Shown: positions 43,494-53,069, counted from the stretch's first letter. The stretch is 64,000 nucleotides of DNA from Prorocentrum cordatum (GCA_963575745.1 CAUYUJ010006369.1:42501-106500), one strand, 5' to 3'. Program-made: numbers and translations. Notes: generated by a model not told the origin, from the sequence alone.

Positions 43494-44317
43494 CAGGTGG
43501 AAGCCACATCCACCGACAGGCGAAGAGTAGGGGGAATCCACACACACACCGACAGGCGAAAGCAAGGCAGGAAGGATCCTGCCCCCCACAAGCGGAAGCC
43601 GCACCTGCCGACGCGCCACGGCCGTCGTTTTTTTCATGACGCGAGAGCAGGTGGAAGCCGCACCCGCCGACAGGCGAAGGGACAACAGGTGGGAGCCATG
43701 ACCACCGACAGGCGAACGGCCAGGTGGAAGCCACACCCACCGGACAGGCCGGGGTGACCGCCCAGGTTGGGCCCGCGGCCCGCCCATCCCGTCGGGTGGT
43801 CAGCGGCAGCACTTCACTGAGGTGGTTGGGCTTTTGTATGGACAACCATCTCGTGTTGGGGGGGAACCAGGTGGAAGCCACCCACACCTTGGGTGTTGCT
43901 AGAAGTGCCCCTGGCCCAAGGTGCCCCCAGGACTTCCAAGGAGGCCCCCACGGCCTCCAGAGCATCCCTCGCGAGGCCCAGAGGGCCCCAGGGGCCCCAA
44001 CATTGAGCGAAAAGCTGGGGGTACCTTGGGCCAGGGGCACCTTCAGCAACCCCCGAACACCCACCGACAGGCGAACGGAAGAATAGGCGGAAGCCACGCC
44101 CACCGACAGGCGAAGAGACCAGGCAGAAGTCACGCCCACCGACGGGCGAAAGGGGACCGGGCGGAAGCCGCACCCACCGGCAGGCAGAGCTCGGAGAGGG
44201 GCCGCCCCACGACTGTGAAGCACGCCGGTCACCCCCTGACGGGTGGAAGCCACGCCCACCGCCAGCCGCCCAGGTGCGGCCTGCGGTTCACCCACCCTGA
44301 CGGGTGGTCAGCAGTGC

Positions 44318-44469
44318 AGTCGGCCCGGGTTGGTAGGTCGGCCCTGCCAAGTCAAGGGTACCTTTTGTGTCCTGCGTCTCGCGACCCGTGCCTCCCGCAT
44401 TCCTGTGGCGACGTGGCCCTCGGAATAGTCTTTTGTCCTCTCGCGTGTCCTGTCCAATGAAGTCCGACT
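44318..44469 (+). mobile_element. MITE-like element, family B copy 1
   Basis: About 152 bp bounded by AGTCGG and CCGACT. Internal landmarks are CGCGACCCGTGCCTCC, GCATTCCTGTGGCGACG, TGGCCCTCGG and TCGCGTGTCCT. It interrupts the same minisatellite module (GGTCAGCAG...GCACTTCCTGAGG) that is empty near 43815. No ORF. Confidence 0.68.
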
Positions 44470-44712
44470 GTAGCACTTCCTGAGGCGGCTGGGGCCCTCT
44501 TCCTCCTCCTCCGCCTCCTCCTCCTCCTCATCCTCGTGGGGGAGCGAGCTTCTGGGCCCTCTGCTGAACAGCCGCCTCGTGCGCTTGGACGGGTGGAGGC
44601 CACGCCCGCCGACGGGCGAAGCCGAGGCACATGTCATCCTGGACCTCCGGGGCTGCCACACAGGGGACGGGCCGGCGGCCCGCCCATCCCGACGGGGGGT
44701 CAGCAGCAGCAG

Positions 44713-44871
44713 TAAGTCGGGCCCGTCCCTCTACAGGGGGAAAAGTACAAGATAGTAGAATGATAGTCTGGGGACGATTTATTGGAGCATTGTTTCACCA
44801 TTTTGGTGTATTTTTGTTACTATTTTTTGTTTTCGTCCAACATCCCCCTGTAGGAGGACAAACCCGACTTA
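44713..44871 (+). mobile_element. MITE-like element, family A copy 2
   Basis: About 159 bp with the same ends (TAAGTCGGG...CCCGACTTA, then CTACAGGGGG against CCCCCTGTAG) and an AT-rich interior. It interrupts the minisatellite module GGTCAGCAGCAG|CATTTCCTGAGG, with AGCAGCA on both sides as probable target duplication. Uninterrupted versions of the module are at about 43800-43830 and 45420-45450, which are the empty sites. Confidence 0.78.
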
Positions 44872-45665
44872 AAAGCAGCATTTCCTGAGGTGGTTGGGCC
44901 TTGGTCTGAGCAGCCACCTCGTGTTGGGGGGAGGGCGGGTGGAAGCCACACTTCCGACAGGCCAAAAGAAACCGTCGATTGGCACGATGTGGACAGGTGG
45001 AAGCCGCACCCTCCGACAAGCGAGGGAAGAACAGTGGAAACCACACCCACCGACAGGCGAACGAGTCAGGTGGAAGCCGCACCCACCGACAGGCGAATGT
45101 ATAGGTGGAAGCTACGCCCACCGACAACAGATGGAAGCCACACCCACCGACAGGCGAAGCAAGGCAGGAAGGATTCTGCCCCTCCAAGTGGAAGCCACAC
45201 CCACCGACAAGCGAAGTGAAGCCAGGTGGAAGCCACACCCACCGACGCGCTAAAGCAGTCGTTTTCCACGACGCGAGAGCAGGTGGAAGCCGCACCCACC
45301 GACAGGCGAAGGGATAACAGGTGGGAACCACACCCACCGACAGGCGAATGGCCAGGTGGAAGTCACACCCACCAACAGGCCGGGGTGACCACCCAGGTGC
45401 GGCTTGCGGCTCGCCCATCCCGACAGGTGGTCAGCAGCAGCTCTTTTTGAGGTGGTTTGTCCGTGGTCTGAGCGACCACCTCGTGCAGGGGGGGAAAACA
45501 GGTGGAAGCCACACCCACCGACAGGCGAAAGGACGAACAGGTGGAAGCCACACCAACCGACAGGCGAAGAGACAGGTGAAAGCCACACCCACCGACAGGC
45601 GAAATGAAGCCGTCGTTTCCCACGACGCGAGAGAACAGGTGGCAGCCACACCAACCATCAGGCGA

Positions 45666-46079
45666 AGCCCTGGGCGCCCGCGACTGTGAAGCACGCCGGC
45701 CGAGGAGGAGGAGGGGGAGGAGGAGGACGAGGACGAGGAGCAGGAGGAGGAGGTCCAGTGCAAACCCAAGGCTCATCAACGATGTTGCCCTCCAAGCGCC
45801 CTCTCCATATGCCCCATAGAAGGGTTCATTTCCACTGAGGGAAGCGCCCCGTTGGGGGGCAACCGTGTGAACACCCGGAAGCGTTCCAAACCACCACCTC
45901 TCAGAACCTCAATGTCACGAGTCAGTAAACCTGTTCGTTGCGTCTTGACGCTCCTGAATCGTGTCAGAAAACCATTCTTGGGACTTCAGCAATGCCAACC
46001 AGCGGAACTGTTGCGCATTTTCTGGTAATTACGTGAACCATGAGAACAAGTGAAACCTTTGCAAAGTTGTAAAACGAAA
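45666..46079. other. no gene seen
   Basis: GGA/GAC-rich patch (45695-45760), then mixed DNA including the TTGGGACTTCAGCA segment shared with the flank of 83-bp satellite locus A. Confidence 0.4.
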
Positions 46080-46540
46080 CTGCGCGGCGCCAAGGCGAGA
46101 ACCACATGTTCAAAGGGAGCACCCCTCAAACCTTGAAACTCTTGCAATGTTTGGAGCGAATGTGTGTGGCGCTAAGGCGAGAGCCAATGCTTGAGAAGGA
46201 GCCGCCCTCAATTTGTGAAGTTCGGTTACAGTTTTAGAACGAATGCGCGCGGCGCAAAGGCGAGAGCCACACGTTGATAACATCCCGCCCTCAATCCGTG
46301 TAACTCTTGCATCGCTTCAAAACGAACGCACGCGGCGCTAAGGCGAGAAGCACATTTTGGAAGCGAGTTGTCCTCAGTCAACGAAGTTCTTGCAAAGTTT
46401 TGGAACGAATGTGCGCGGCGCATTTTGAAAACGGCCCACCCTCAACCATTCTTGCAAATGCTTTAAACGAATGCGCGCGGCGCTAAGGCGAGAGGCACAT
46501 GTTGGAAGCGATCCGCCCTCCATCTGTGAAAATGGTACTA
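46080..46540 (+). repeat. 83-bp satellite, locus B
   Basis: Six units with the landmark GAATGCGCGCGGCGC at about 46080, 46160, 46243, 46326, 46409 and 46471. Spacing is 80-83 bases except the last (62, a shortened unit). Each continues AAGGCGAGAGCCACAT, then CCGCCCTCAA, TGAA, CTCTTGCAA. Same unit and upstream flank as locus A 8.6 kb away. Confidence 0.88.
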
Positions 46541-47540
46541 CCTTTTAGGCTTGAGGCACATACATTGTAAAGAAGTCTCAGGCGAAACGCCCTGACCGCC
46601 CTTCCGACTTGCCTCGGGGTGCGACAGGGAGGAGTTATTTAGGAGGACAAGGAATGGAGGAGGAGGACTGGGAGAGGGATGGGGGATGGTACTGATAATG
46701 AGGAGGGGGCCTCTTGGGGCCCTCTTCGGGTGCCTTCTGGGGGGCGACCGGGGCCTCTTGGGCGGCGGCTATGGTGGGCTCTCCTTCTTCCTCCGGATCA
46801 TACTCATATTCTGACCGTCTTGGCTTCCTTCTTCCTACCTTTTAACGTTCCTGATTCTTCCCTTCTCCTCACTCATCTCTCATCCGTCCTCCTCAGTCGC
46901 ACGGCGACCATCGAGACATCGGGCCCGCCAGTCTGCGGTCCAAAGACGGGCCAAGCAAACACTGGTCGCAGTACGACCGGCCGTCACGCTTACCCCCTGG
47001 TTGGTTGGCCACCCCAAGGGCCAGGGGTGCCAGGAACATCCCACATAACCGCCCCAACCCCGAAGAAAACCTAAAGTGTTCGTTGTGTGTGCATATTGAT
47101 TGCTTAATCGAGGTTGCTCTGCTCTGTAAGTCTCTCCTCCCCCCCTCTCGCCGGATTCTCCTGGGCAGCCCGCGCAAGTGTTCCAGCCCAGCGAGGCATA
47201 TTTCCTAGGGCGGTCGCACTTTGACCTGCGCCGCTAATGTGAAAACTCGTCGCTGGGGGGAAGGGCGCGAGACGTTGCGATGCGGAGGAGTGTGCAAGAC
47301 GAATGCTTTGAAGCGGGCTCGGGTCTGAGCGGACAGCAGTTCGGGGAGGGACGAGAGACAGATTTGCACACACAAGGAGTATTTTGGTGCGCACGCGGCG
47401 GTGAAGAGACGTGTATACACTCATTTCAGAATCCTGGGCCAGCAAGGAAGTTTTGTGGAGGGGGGCGTGCAGGGAAGAAACGGTGAGGGTAGTTTCTTTT
47501 GTTGGTACGACGCTACTCTGCGCCGCTCTGATTTGACAAG
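46541..47540. other. OTU intron, no gene seen
   Basis: GGA-rich patch (46630-46700), a short GCCTCTTGG-type patch (46705-46770), and mixed DNA. The acceptor for the next exon is ACAAG at 47540. Confidence 0.45.
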
Positions 47541-47634
47541 GTACATCGCCAGCGAGCGGGACTATTTCGAGCAGTTTGTGACCGAGCCGTTCGAGCAGTT
47601 CTTGGCCCGGATACAACGAGAGGCTTGGCAACCT
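47541..47634 (+). CDS. OTU-family protease, second exon
   Basis: Begins after AG 47539-47540 and reads YIASERDYFEQFVTEPFEQF then LARIQREAWQ. This corresponds to the helix and loop after the catalytic block in OTUD3/OTUD5/OTUD6-type proteases, where the pattern is (Y/F)(I/M)xxxxxxFxxFVxEDFxxYxxRxR. The first base completes the split codon from exon 41257-41339 with either donor, so the frame is preserved across a 6.2-kb intron. The exon probably ends at GT 47635-47636. The exon with the conserved WGG-like segment and the one with the catalytic His are not identified with confidence. Without them I cannot say whether the protease is active. Confidence 0.75.
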
Positions 47635-47809
47635 GTACCGTGAATGAGCGTGGAAAGTATGAATTTCGACGAGATGGGGACGACAGCGGGGAATTATCCT
47701 GGCAAGGGACCCAACCATGTGCAGTTTTGAGTGACGTAGTTGTGGGTATCGATCTCGGTGAACCTCTCTGGGATCACGACACGTGTGACGGGTGTGCCAA
47801 CATTGAAAT

Positions 47810-48660
47810 TGGTACGCCATGCGGACGCTGCCACCGGAGCCGTCGGTAGAGAGCCATGTGAGGCCACGGAACGTGTGAGGGGTGAGCCCGAATGCAGGGT
47901 GGAACCGTGCGCGGGCGCTGCCACTACTAGGGCCTTCGGTGGAGCTCCTTATGAAATGGAGGTGGAACTGCGCGCGGACCCTACCACTGGGGCCTTCGGT
48001 GGAGCACCATATGGGGCCACGAAACGTGTGAGGGGTGCACCGGATTGGAGGTGGAACTGCATGCGGACCCTGCCACTGGCGCCTTCGGCGGAGCACCCCA
48101 TGGGGCCACGAAACGTGTGAGGGGTGCTCCGAAATGGAGGTGGAGCTGCATGCGGACCCTGCCACTGGCGCCTTCGGCGGAGCTCCCTATGAGGCCACGC
48201 AGCGTGTGATGGGTGCTCCGAAATGGAGGTGGAACTGCATTCGGACCCTGCCACTGGGGCCTTGGGCGGGGCGCCCTATGGGGCCACGAAACGTGCGAGG
48301 GGTGCGCCGAATTGGAGGTGGAACTGCATGCGGACCCTGCCACTGGGGCCGTCGGTGGAGCTCCTTATGGGGCCACGGAACGTGTAAGGGACGCGCCGAC
48401 ATGGAGGTGGAATTGCGTGCGGGCCCTGCCACTGGGGCCTTCGGCGGAGCACCCTATGGGGCCACGAAACGTGCGAGGGGTGCGCCGAACTGGAGGTGGA
48501 ACTGCATGCGGACCCTGCCACTGGCGCCTCCGGCGGAGCTCCCTATGAGGCCGCGAAACGTGTGAGGGGTGCTCCGAAATGGAGGTGGAACTGCATGCGG
48601 ACCCTGCCACTGGGACCTTCGGTGGAGCTCCCTGTGGTGCCACGAACCGTGTGAGGGACG
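47810..48660 (+). repeat. 89-bp tandem array
   Basis: The landmark GTGGAACTGCATGCGGACC recurs at 47962, 48051, 48140, 48229, 48318, 48407, 48496 and 48585, exactly 89 bases apart eight times. One 63-base short unit lies before (47899), and a diverged unit starts near 47810. Units contain GGGGCCACGAAACGTGTGAG and CCTGCCACTGGGGCCTTCGG. 89 is not a multiple of three, so the frames overlapping it are not genes. Confidence 0.97.
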
Positions 48661-48667
48661 CTGCGCT

Positions 48668-48960
48668 GACGATGGCCATGGTGATGATCATGATGATGCG
48701 GATCATGACGATGGCGATGACGATGACGATGATGACGATGACGACGACGACGACGAGGCGGCTGGGAGGAGGCAGGAGGGGGAGGGGGGAGGGGGCAGCG
48801 GGAGGAGGCGAGACGCGGGGCGCTGCCTCTTCACAACGAGGACCCAACACCACAGCATGGTTGGGAAGAAAAACAGAGAAAGACGGGTATGCCTGAGTGG
48901 TGACTGGATGAAGGGGGGGAGGAGGGGGAGGAGGAGGAGGGGGGAGGACACTTAGGATGC
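48668..48960. repeat. (GATGAC)n then GGA-rich tract
   Basis: GATGAC/GACGAC triplet repeats (48668-48760) followed by G-rich GGAGGGGG DNA. Asp and Ser runs in overlapping frames are artefacts. Confidence 0.9.
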
Positions 48961-49175
48961 TGGGCCTCGTTAGTTTCCACTGTCACTTGAATTCATCGCG
49001 GGCTGTCACGGGCGAGTTGGCGCGCATTTGGCGGGAAGCATTCCACGGAGTAGCTGCAGACCTTGAAAGTGGCCCGATTCCGTGCGAAATTGTGGAACGC
49101 ACGCTTTGCTTTATCCAAATCGGTCGACCGTACTAGCCAATCATTGCCAGCCAAGAAGCGCCTCGGTTTACTTAG

Positions 49176-49373
49176 TCCAGGCTTCAGGTCGCCAGGTCGT
49201 TAGTCAACCTCGTGGCCGTGCCCCGTTTGCTGGCCTCCAGCTGCGTGCGGGAAATCACTACCACGAAGAAGAAAGGCCCCATCCAGTTCTCCACCCTCGC
49301 CAACACGCACCCAATAAAGATCATCGACGAGCAGGCCAGCGCACTTGGCGCGATTTGTCAGATCCCCGAGTGA
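49176..49373 (+). CDS. candidate exon of unknown protein, possibly 3' part of the OTU gene
   Basis: Frame 0 is open from 49176 to TGA 49371-49373 and reads RSLVNLVAVPRLLASSCVRE, then TTTKKKGPIQFSTLANTHPI and KIIDEQASALGAICQIPE. G or C at most third positions and the absence of repeats suggest coding. An acceptor is possible at CCTCCAG (49240). The alternative frame reads LQLRAGNHYHEEERP, where GNHY resembles the catalytic His segment of OTU enzymes, but its codon use is poorer. Both readings cannot be true; I favour frame 0, with no function assigned. Confidence 0.32.
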   Translation, partial: SRLQVARSLVNLVAVPRLLASSCVREITTTKKKGPIQFSTLANTHPIKIIDEQASALGAICQIPE

Positions 49374-49589
49374 TCAGGGCAAGGCGTGGTCAGGGAAAAG
49401 AGCTGATTCGCGTATCCCGTCTGTCTGCTAGGTAAGGTATGTCCCCGAATGCATGTTCCTTCTGTTTTCCTGGATCAGCTTTTGCCGAGGTAAAGGTTTT
49501 GTTGTGGAGTGTTCCCAGGTTGCCCAGCCGGTGCCGGGGGGGGCATGGTTGTGGTAAGATCGAGTGCTGTCCGAAGGTCCCGCGCGTCG

Positions 49590-49975
49590 AGACATTCTCG
49601 ATGAGCCGGCCCGTTTCGTTTGAGACATCCTTCCAAGTTCGTATCCCGAGATGACCAGATTTGAGATGGTCCGGCCCGTTTCGCTCGAGACATCCTCGCG
49701 ATTCTGGGCGCCCAGATCTCGCGCGAGAGGTGGTCCGGCCCGTCTCGCTTGAAACATCCTGGAGAGTTTGGGTTCGGAGATGCCCTGGCCTGAGGTGGCC
49801 CCGCCCGTTTCGCTTGAGACATCCTCGCAGCTCTAGGCTTGGAGACGTCGCCCACGAGGTGATCTGGCCAGATTCGCATGAGACGTTCTCGTACCTCTGG
49901 GTACAAAGCTGCCGCGTGCGAGGTGGTCCGGCCAGTTTCGCATGAGACATCCTGGCAATTCTCAGCAATTGTCGA
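49590..49975 (+). repeat. 64-bp tandem repeat, first array
   Basis: Six units with GGCCCGTTTCGCTTGAGAC or close variants at 49608, 49673, 49737, 49802, 49866 and 49930 (spacing 64-65). The minus-strand frames reading MSQ(T/A)KRAGPP are shadows of it. Confidence 0.9.
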
Positions 49976-49979
49976 GGAG

Positions 49980-50100
49980 GAGTGCAACGAGAAGGAGGAG
50001 GATGAAGAGGAGGAGGAGGAGGAGGAGGAGCGTAGGTGAGGAGGAAGAGGAGGAAGATGAGGAGGAAGTAGAATGCTCGCACGACAGTTATACAAGTACT
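49980..50100. repeat. GGA/GAG microsatellite
   Basis: AGGAGGAGGAGG blocks with GAAGAGGAGGAAGATGAGG variants. Confidence 0.9.
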
Positions 50101-50307
50101 GTTGATATCGATGCTTTCGGGGCACTCCTCGTCGCGAGGGCTGGGCACGGTTCGATCGTGCCTTGTGACACGGGCCGGTGCTCTGCCGAGCAAGGGTGTT
50201 TCACGGGCCTGCTCGCGCCCACGCTGCGGGGGTGTCTCGAGCGGCCCGTTCGTTTTAGGGGATGGGCGTGGGTGTTATCAGAGCTGCGTCAGAGCCCCGA
50301 ATCATCA

Positions 50308-50500
50308 GGGGTAACTCGGGTCAGGGATAACTCGGGTTCGCTTTTCGGGAATCCAAACCCGAGTTATCCCGGACCCGAGTTACCCCGGATGAATCGGGCG
50401 TCCAAGAGCCCCGAATCATCAGGGGTAACTCGGGTCAGGGATAACTCGGGTTCCTTTTTCGGGAATCCAAACCCGAGTTACCCCGGACCCGAGTTATCCC
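50308..50500 (+). repeat. duplicated long hairpin of GGGTAACTCGGGT units
   Basis: 50308-50386 is an almost perfect hairpin. Its left side is GGGGTAACTCGGGTC then GGATAACTCGGGTT, its right side AACCCGAGTTATCC then GACCCGAGTTACCCC, with a loop of about 18 bases. A direct copy follows 114 bases on (50422-50500), where the two right-side blocks appear in swapped order (ACCCC before ATCCC). The copies share the flanks AGAGCCCCGAATCATCAG. Confidence 0.9.
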
Positions 50501-50639
50501 GGATAACTCGGGCGCCCAACTGCGTGCCGCTCGCTCGCCACTCTTGTTTGCTTTTGGGACTGTTCTGGACCTCTCCAGGGCGTCCCTTGGCTGGCGGAGG
50601 AGGAGGAGGGGGAGGAGGAGGAGAGGAGGAGGAGGGTTC

Positions 50640-51030
50640 CAGGATGCGGTGCGCGAGGTGTCCAGGCCCGTTGCGCTTGAGGCTTCCTCGGAGCCCTTGG
50701 CTCCAAGATGCCCTGACTTGAGGTGCTCCGGCCCGTTTCGCCTGAGATCCCCTCACGATTTTGCGTTCCAAGAAGCGTGCGGTTCGCGAGGTTCTTCGGC
50801 CCGTTCCCATGGAGGCATCTTCGGAACCCTTTCCGAGATGCCCTGACTTGAGGTGCTCCGTCCCATTCCGCCTGAGACATCCTCCCAGCTCTGGGTTCCT
50901 AGATGCGGTTCTCGAGGTGCTCAGGCCCGTTTCGCCTGAGACATTCTCGGAACCCCAGGCTCCGAGATGCCTTGACTTGAGGCACTCTGGCCCGTCTCGC
51001 CTGAGACATCTTGGGGTCCTCGGAACTCCG
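50640..51030 (+). repeat. 64-bp tandem repeat, second array
   Basis: Same unit as the array at 49590: GGCCCGTTTCGCCTGAGA-like sequence at 50665, 50730, 50798, 50860, 50924 and 50989 with spacing 62-68. The duplicated hairpin and a GGA microsatellite lie between the two arrays. Confidence 0.9.
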
Positions 51031-51159
51031 GGTCCGATCGCCAGGGCCGCGCGATTCGGGGGATGCCATCCCATCCCCTGGAAAGCTCTTGGCGGGGCTT
51101 GAGTCCAACCCAGTGGCTGAGACGGCGCATGTCTGGAGAAGCGCCCACAACGGTCGTCA

Positions 51160-51590
51160 AGTCGGCCCCAAGACTACGTTCGCTAAGGCAAAAGCAATCG
51201 TCAATTCAGCTCCAGCACTTCGTTGGTCAAGGCGAGAGGAGCCGTCAACTCGGCCCCGACACTTTGTTCGTCAAGACCGAGGTCGTTTTTAACCATCAGC
51301 TCGGCCCCGACGCTGTGTTCGTCAAGACGGAGGGGACGGCGAGGGGGGCCGTCAAGAGGGTTCGTCACCCCAGAGGGAGGCCGTCAAGGGGGTTCGTCAA
51401 GGGGGTTCGTCAACTTGGAGGGAGGCCGTCAAACGCGTTCGTCAACTCGGAGAGAGGCCGTCAAGGGCGTTCGTCAACTCGGAAGGAGGCCGTCAAGGGG
51501 GTTCGTCAATTCGGAGTTGACGGCTAACTCATTTCACTAGGATTAAGTTGACGGCTAAGTCTTTGCACTAAGATGGAGTTGACGGCTCAA
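51160..51590 (+). repeat. GTTCGTCAACTCGG-type irregular repeat
   Basis: Repeated AGGCCGTCAAGGGGGTTCGT and CAACTCGGAGGG units (51230-51520), then the inverse sense GAGTTGACGGCTAA three times (51510-51580), so arms of opposite orientation meet near 51515. Confidence 0.75.
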
Positions 51591-52400
51591 GCGCCGGATA
51601 GAGTGTACATGGTCATCCGTCGTGGCGTCCAGGCCCACCTCCTGACCCGGGTGTTACGCTTGAAGGTGATATTGAGGGAGGTTTTGTTGGGGTTTCCCCC
51701 TGGTGACGGGGGAAGCCAGGGACCAAGAGGCCAGTAACAGAACGAACGGGAACTTGACATATGTATGTCTTCCAGCACTCTCTTTGTAAATGGGCTCTCC
51801 CAGATCATGGATTACAAACTCTGCCCAGACAGCACATGGCGGGTGCCAAGCAGCGCGTTCCCCGGACCAGCCTTATCCCGGATCGTCCGGTTGCCAATAC
51901 ATTGTTGCAGGTCGTCGATGTGCCGTTAGACGCTTAGAGCGGGGGTGCGCAATTCGGCGGGAAATGGGAACCCGTTTTGCTCGCGCAAGGCATCGCTATC
52001 GTGCTCCATCCACGCGCCGTTGCCTTTCTTGAGGAAGGCAGACTTGGCCAAAAGCTTTTTCCCTCCCTTGGCCAGATGCCGTTCCCGCGCGGCTCTGGGA
52101 AACCAGCGTCCGCAGCCGCGACTGAGGCCGCGGCGTCCCAATCCCATCATGCCTTGGTAATTTCTTCGAGCACCGAGAAGAAGAAGAAGACCTGGAAGGC
52201 GAGAAAGAGGAGAGGAGAACGGGGGAGGGGAGCAGGGCAAGGAACGGTGGAGAAAAAGGGGGGATGAGGGGAGGGGGAAGGTGACCGTGATGCGGAGGCA
52301 CGGGGCAGAGGATGGGGAGGTGGGGCGAGAAGCGGACAGGAGGGGGGAAGACCGCAGGAGGGTTAGAGGGTGGGAGTCTAGGCTTCCCAGATGGGATCCG
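51591..52400. other. no gene seen
   Basis: Mixed DNA, GGA/GAA-rich at 52150-52340. Scattered ORFs are not supported. Confidence 0.45.
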
Positions 52401-52409
52401 AGTAGATGG

Positions 52410-52565
52410 GGTCGGGGGATCGCGCCGCATCGCCGATGCATCGGCGATGGGGCGAGATGCGGAGCCCGATTTCGCCGATGCACCGCCGGGGTCGCCGATG
52501 CATCGCCGATGCACCGTCGAGGTGTCGGTGATGCACCGGCGATGCAGCGCAATCCTCCGACCCCA
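52410..52565 (+). repeat. CGATGCATCGG palindrome cluster
   Basis: The 20-base perfect palindrome ATCGCCGATGCATCGGCGAT lies at 52429-52448, and the half-site GCCGATGCA(T/C)C or its inverse recurs about eight times in 130 bases. Confidence 0.85.
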
Positions 52566-52599
52566 CTTACTCGGACCCCATCCGGGAGGCGTTTAGTAC

Positions 52600-52702
52600 A
52601 GTCGGCCCGGATTAGTCGCGACCCGCGCCTCCTGCATTCCTGTGGCAACGTGGCCCTCGGGTCCTTTGTCCTTTCGCGTGTCCTCTCAAATCAGGTCCGA
52701 CT
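52600..52702 (+). mobile_element. MITE-like element, family B copy 2
   Basis: About 103 bp with the same ends (AGTCGGCCCGG...GGTCCGACT) and the same internal blocks (CGCGACCCGCGCCTCC, GCATTCCTGTGGCAACG, TGGCCCTCGG, TCGCGTGTCCTCTC), 8 kb from copy 1 and in unrelated flanking DNA, so it is a moved element rather than part of the array. It is shorter than copy 1 by internal deletion near its left end. Confidence 0.65.
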
Positions 52703-53069
52703 GGTACAGGGTCCGGCTTGAATCAGGAACACTCACTTTTCAGCAGGGGCTCAGTCGTTCCCTTGGTTTGCATGCGTTCCGTTACCTTTTTTGGCGGCGA
52801 GCCCCCCTGGTCTTCTTTCGGGCTCCCTAGATATATTTTGGAAGAAAAGGGGCTTCGTTCCTTATCTATCGTTCCTTGGGTCAGGCCGAATATTGTACCG
52901 AATCGGACTGGGGGAGCCGGAGCACCAGCAGCGAGGCGAGGGCCAGGAGGCCTGCGGCCCCTCCCGGCCGAGCCCCGGCCCCGCGGGGCGCGAGACCGCG
53001 GGCCGGTCGCCGGCGGCGCCAGGGCGAGTGGGGCGACGACGTGGAGATCGAGGCGCCGGCAGCGTGCCG

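Larger units (their letters stand above)
43494..45665 (+). repeat. GGTGGAAGCCACACCCACCG minisatellite with higher-order structure
   Basis: About thirty copies of a 25-45-bp unit, GGTGGAAGCCACACCCACCG plus ACAGGCGAA and a variable spacer, lie in three blocks (43494-43740, 44080-44270, 44940-45665). Between the blocks recurs a longer module: GGGGTGACC...CCCGCCCATCCCGACGGGTGGTCAGC, CTTCCTGAGGTGGTTGGGC, CTCGTGTTGGGGG (about 43745-43870, 44225-44480, 44660-44940, 45380-45490), twice split by MITEs. All frames are Pro/Gly/His-rich shadows. Confidence 0.9.

Noticed and set aside
43333-45418. Long Pro/Gly/His-rich ORFs on both strands resembling a repeat protein (VGGCGFHL, HPPTGE)
   Set aside because: They track the minisatellite unit, whose length varies by non-triplet amounts, and both strands are open alike.
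47949-48565. Overlapping ORFs of repeated WNC.RTLPL text
   Set aside because: The unit is 89 bp, not a multiple of three, so each unit is read in a different frame.
49082-49435. Frame reading GNHYHEEERP as the OTU catalytic His
   Set aside because: Codon use is poorer than in the competing frame at 49176-49373, and nothing upstream in this frame looks like OTU sequence; not enough to assign.
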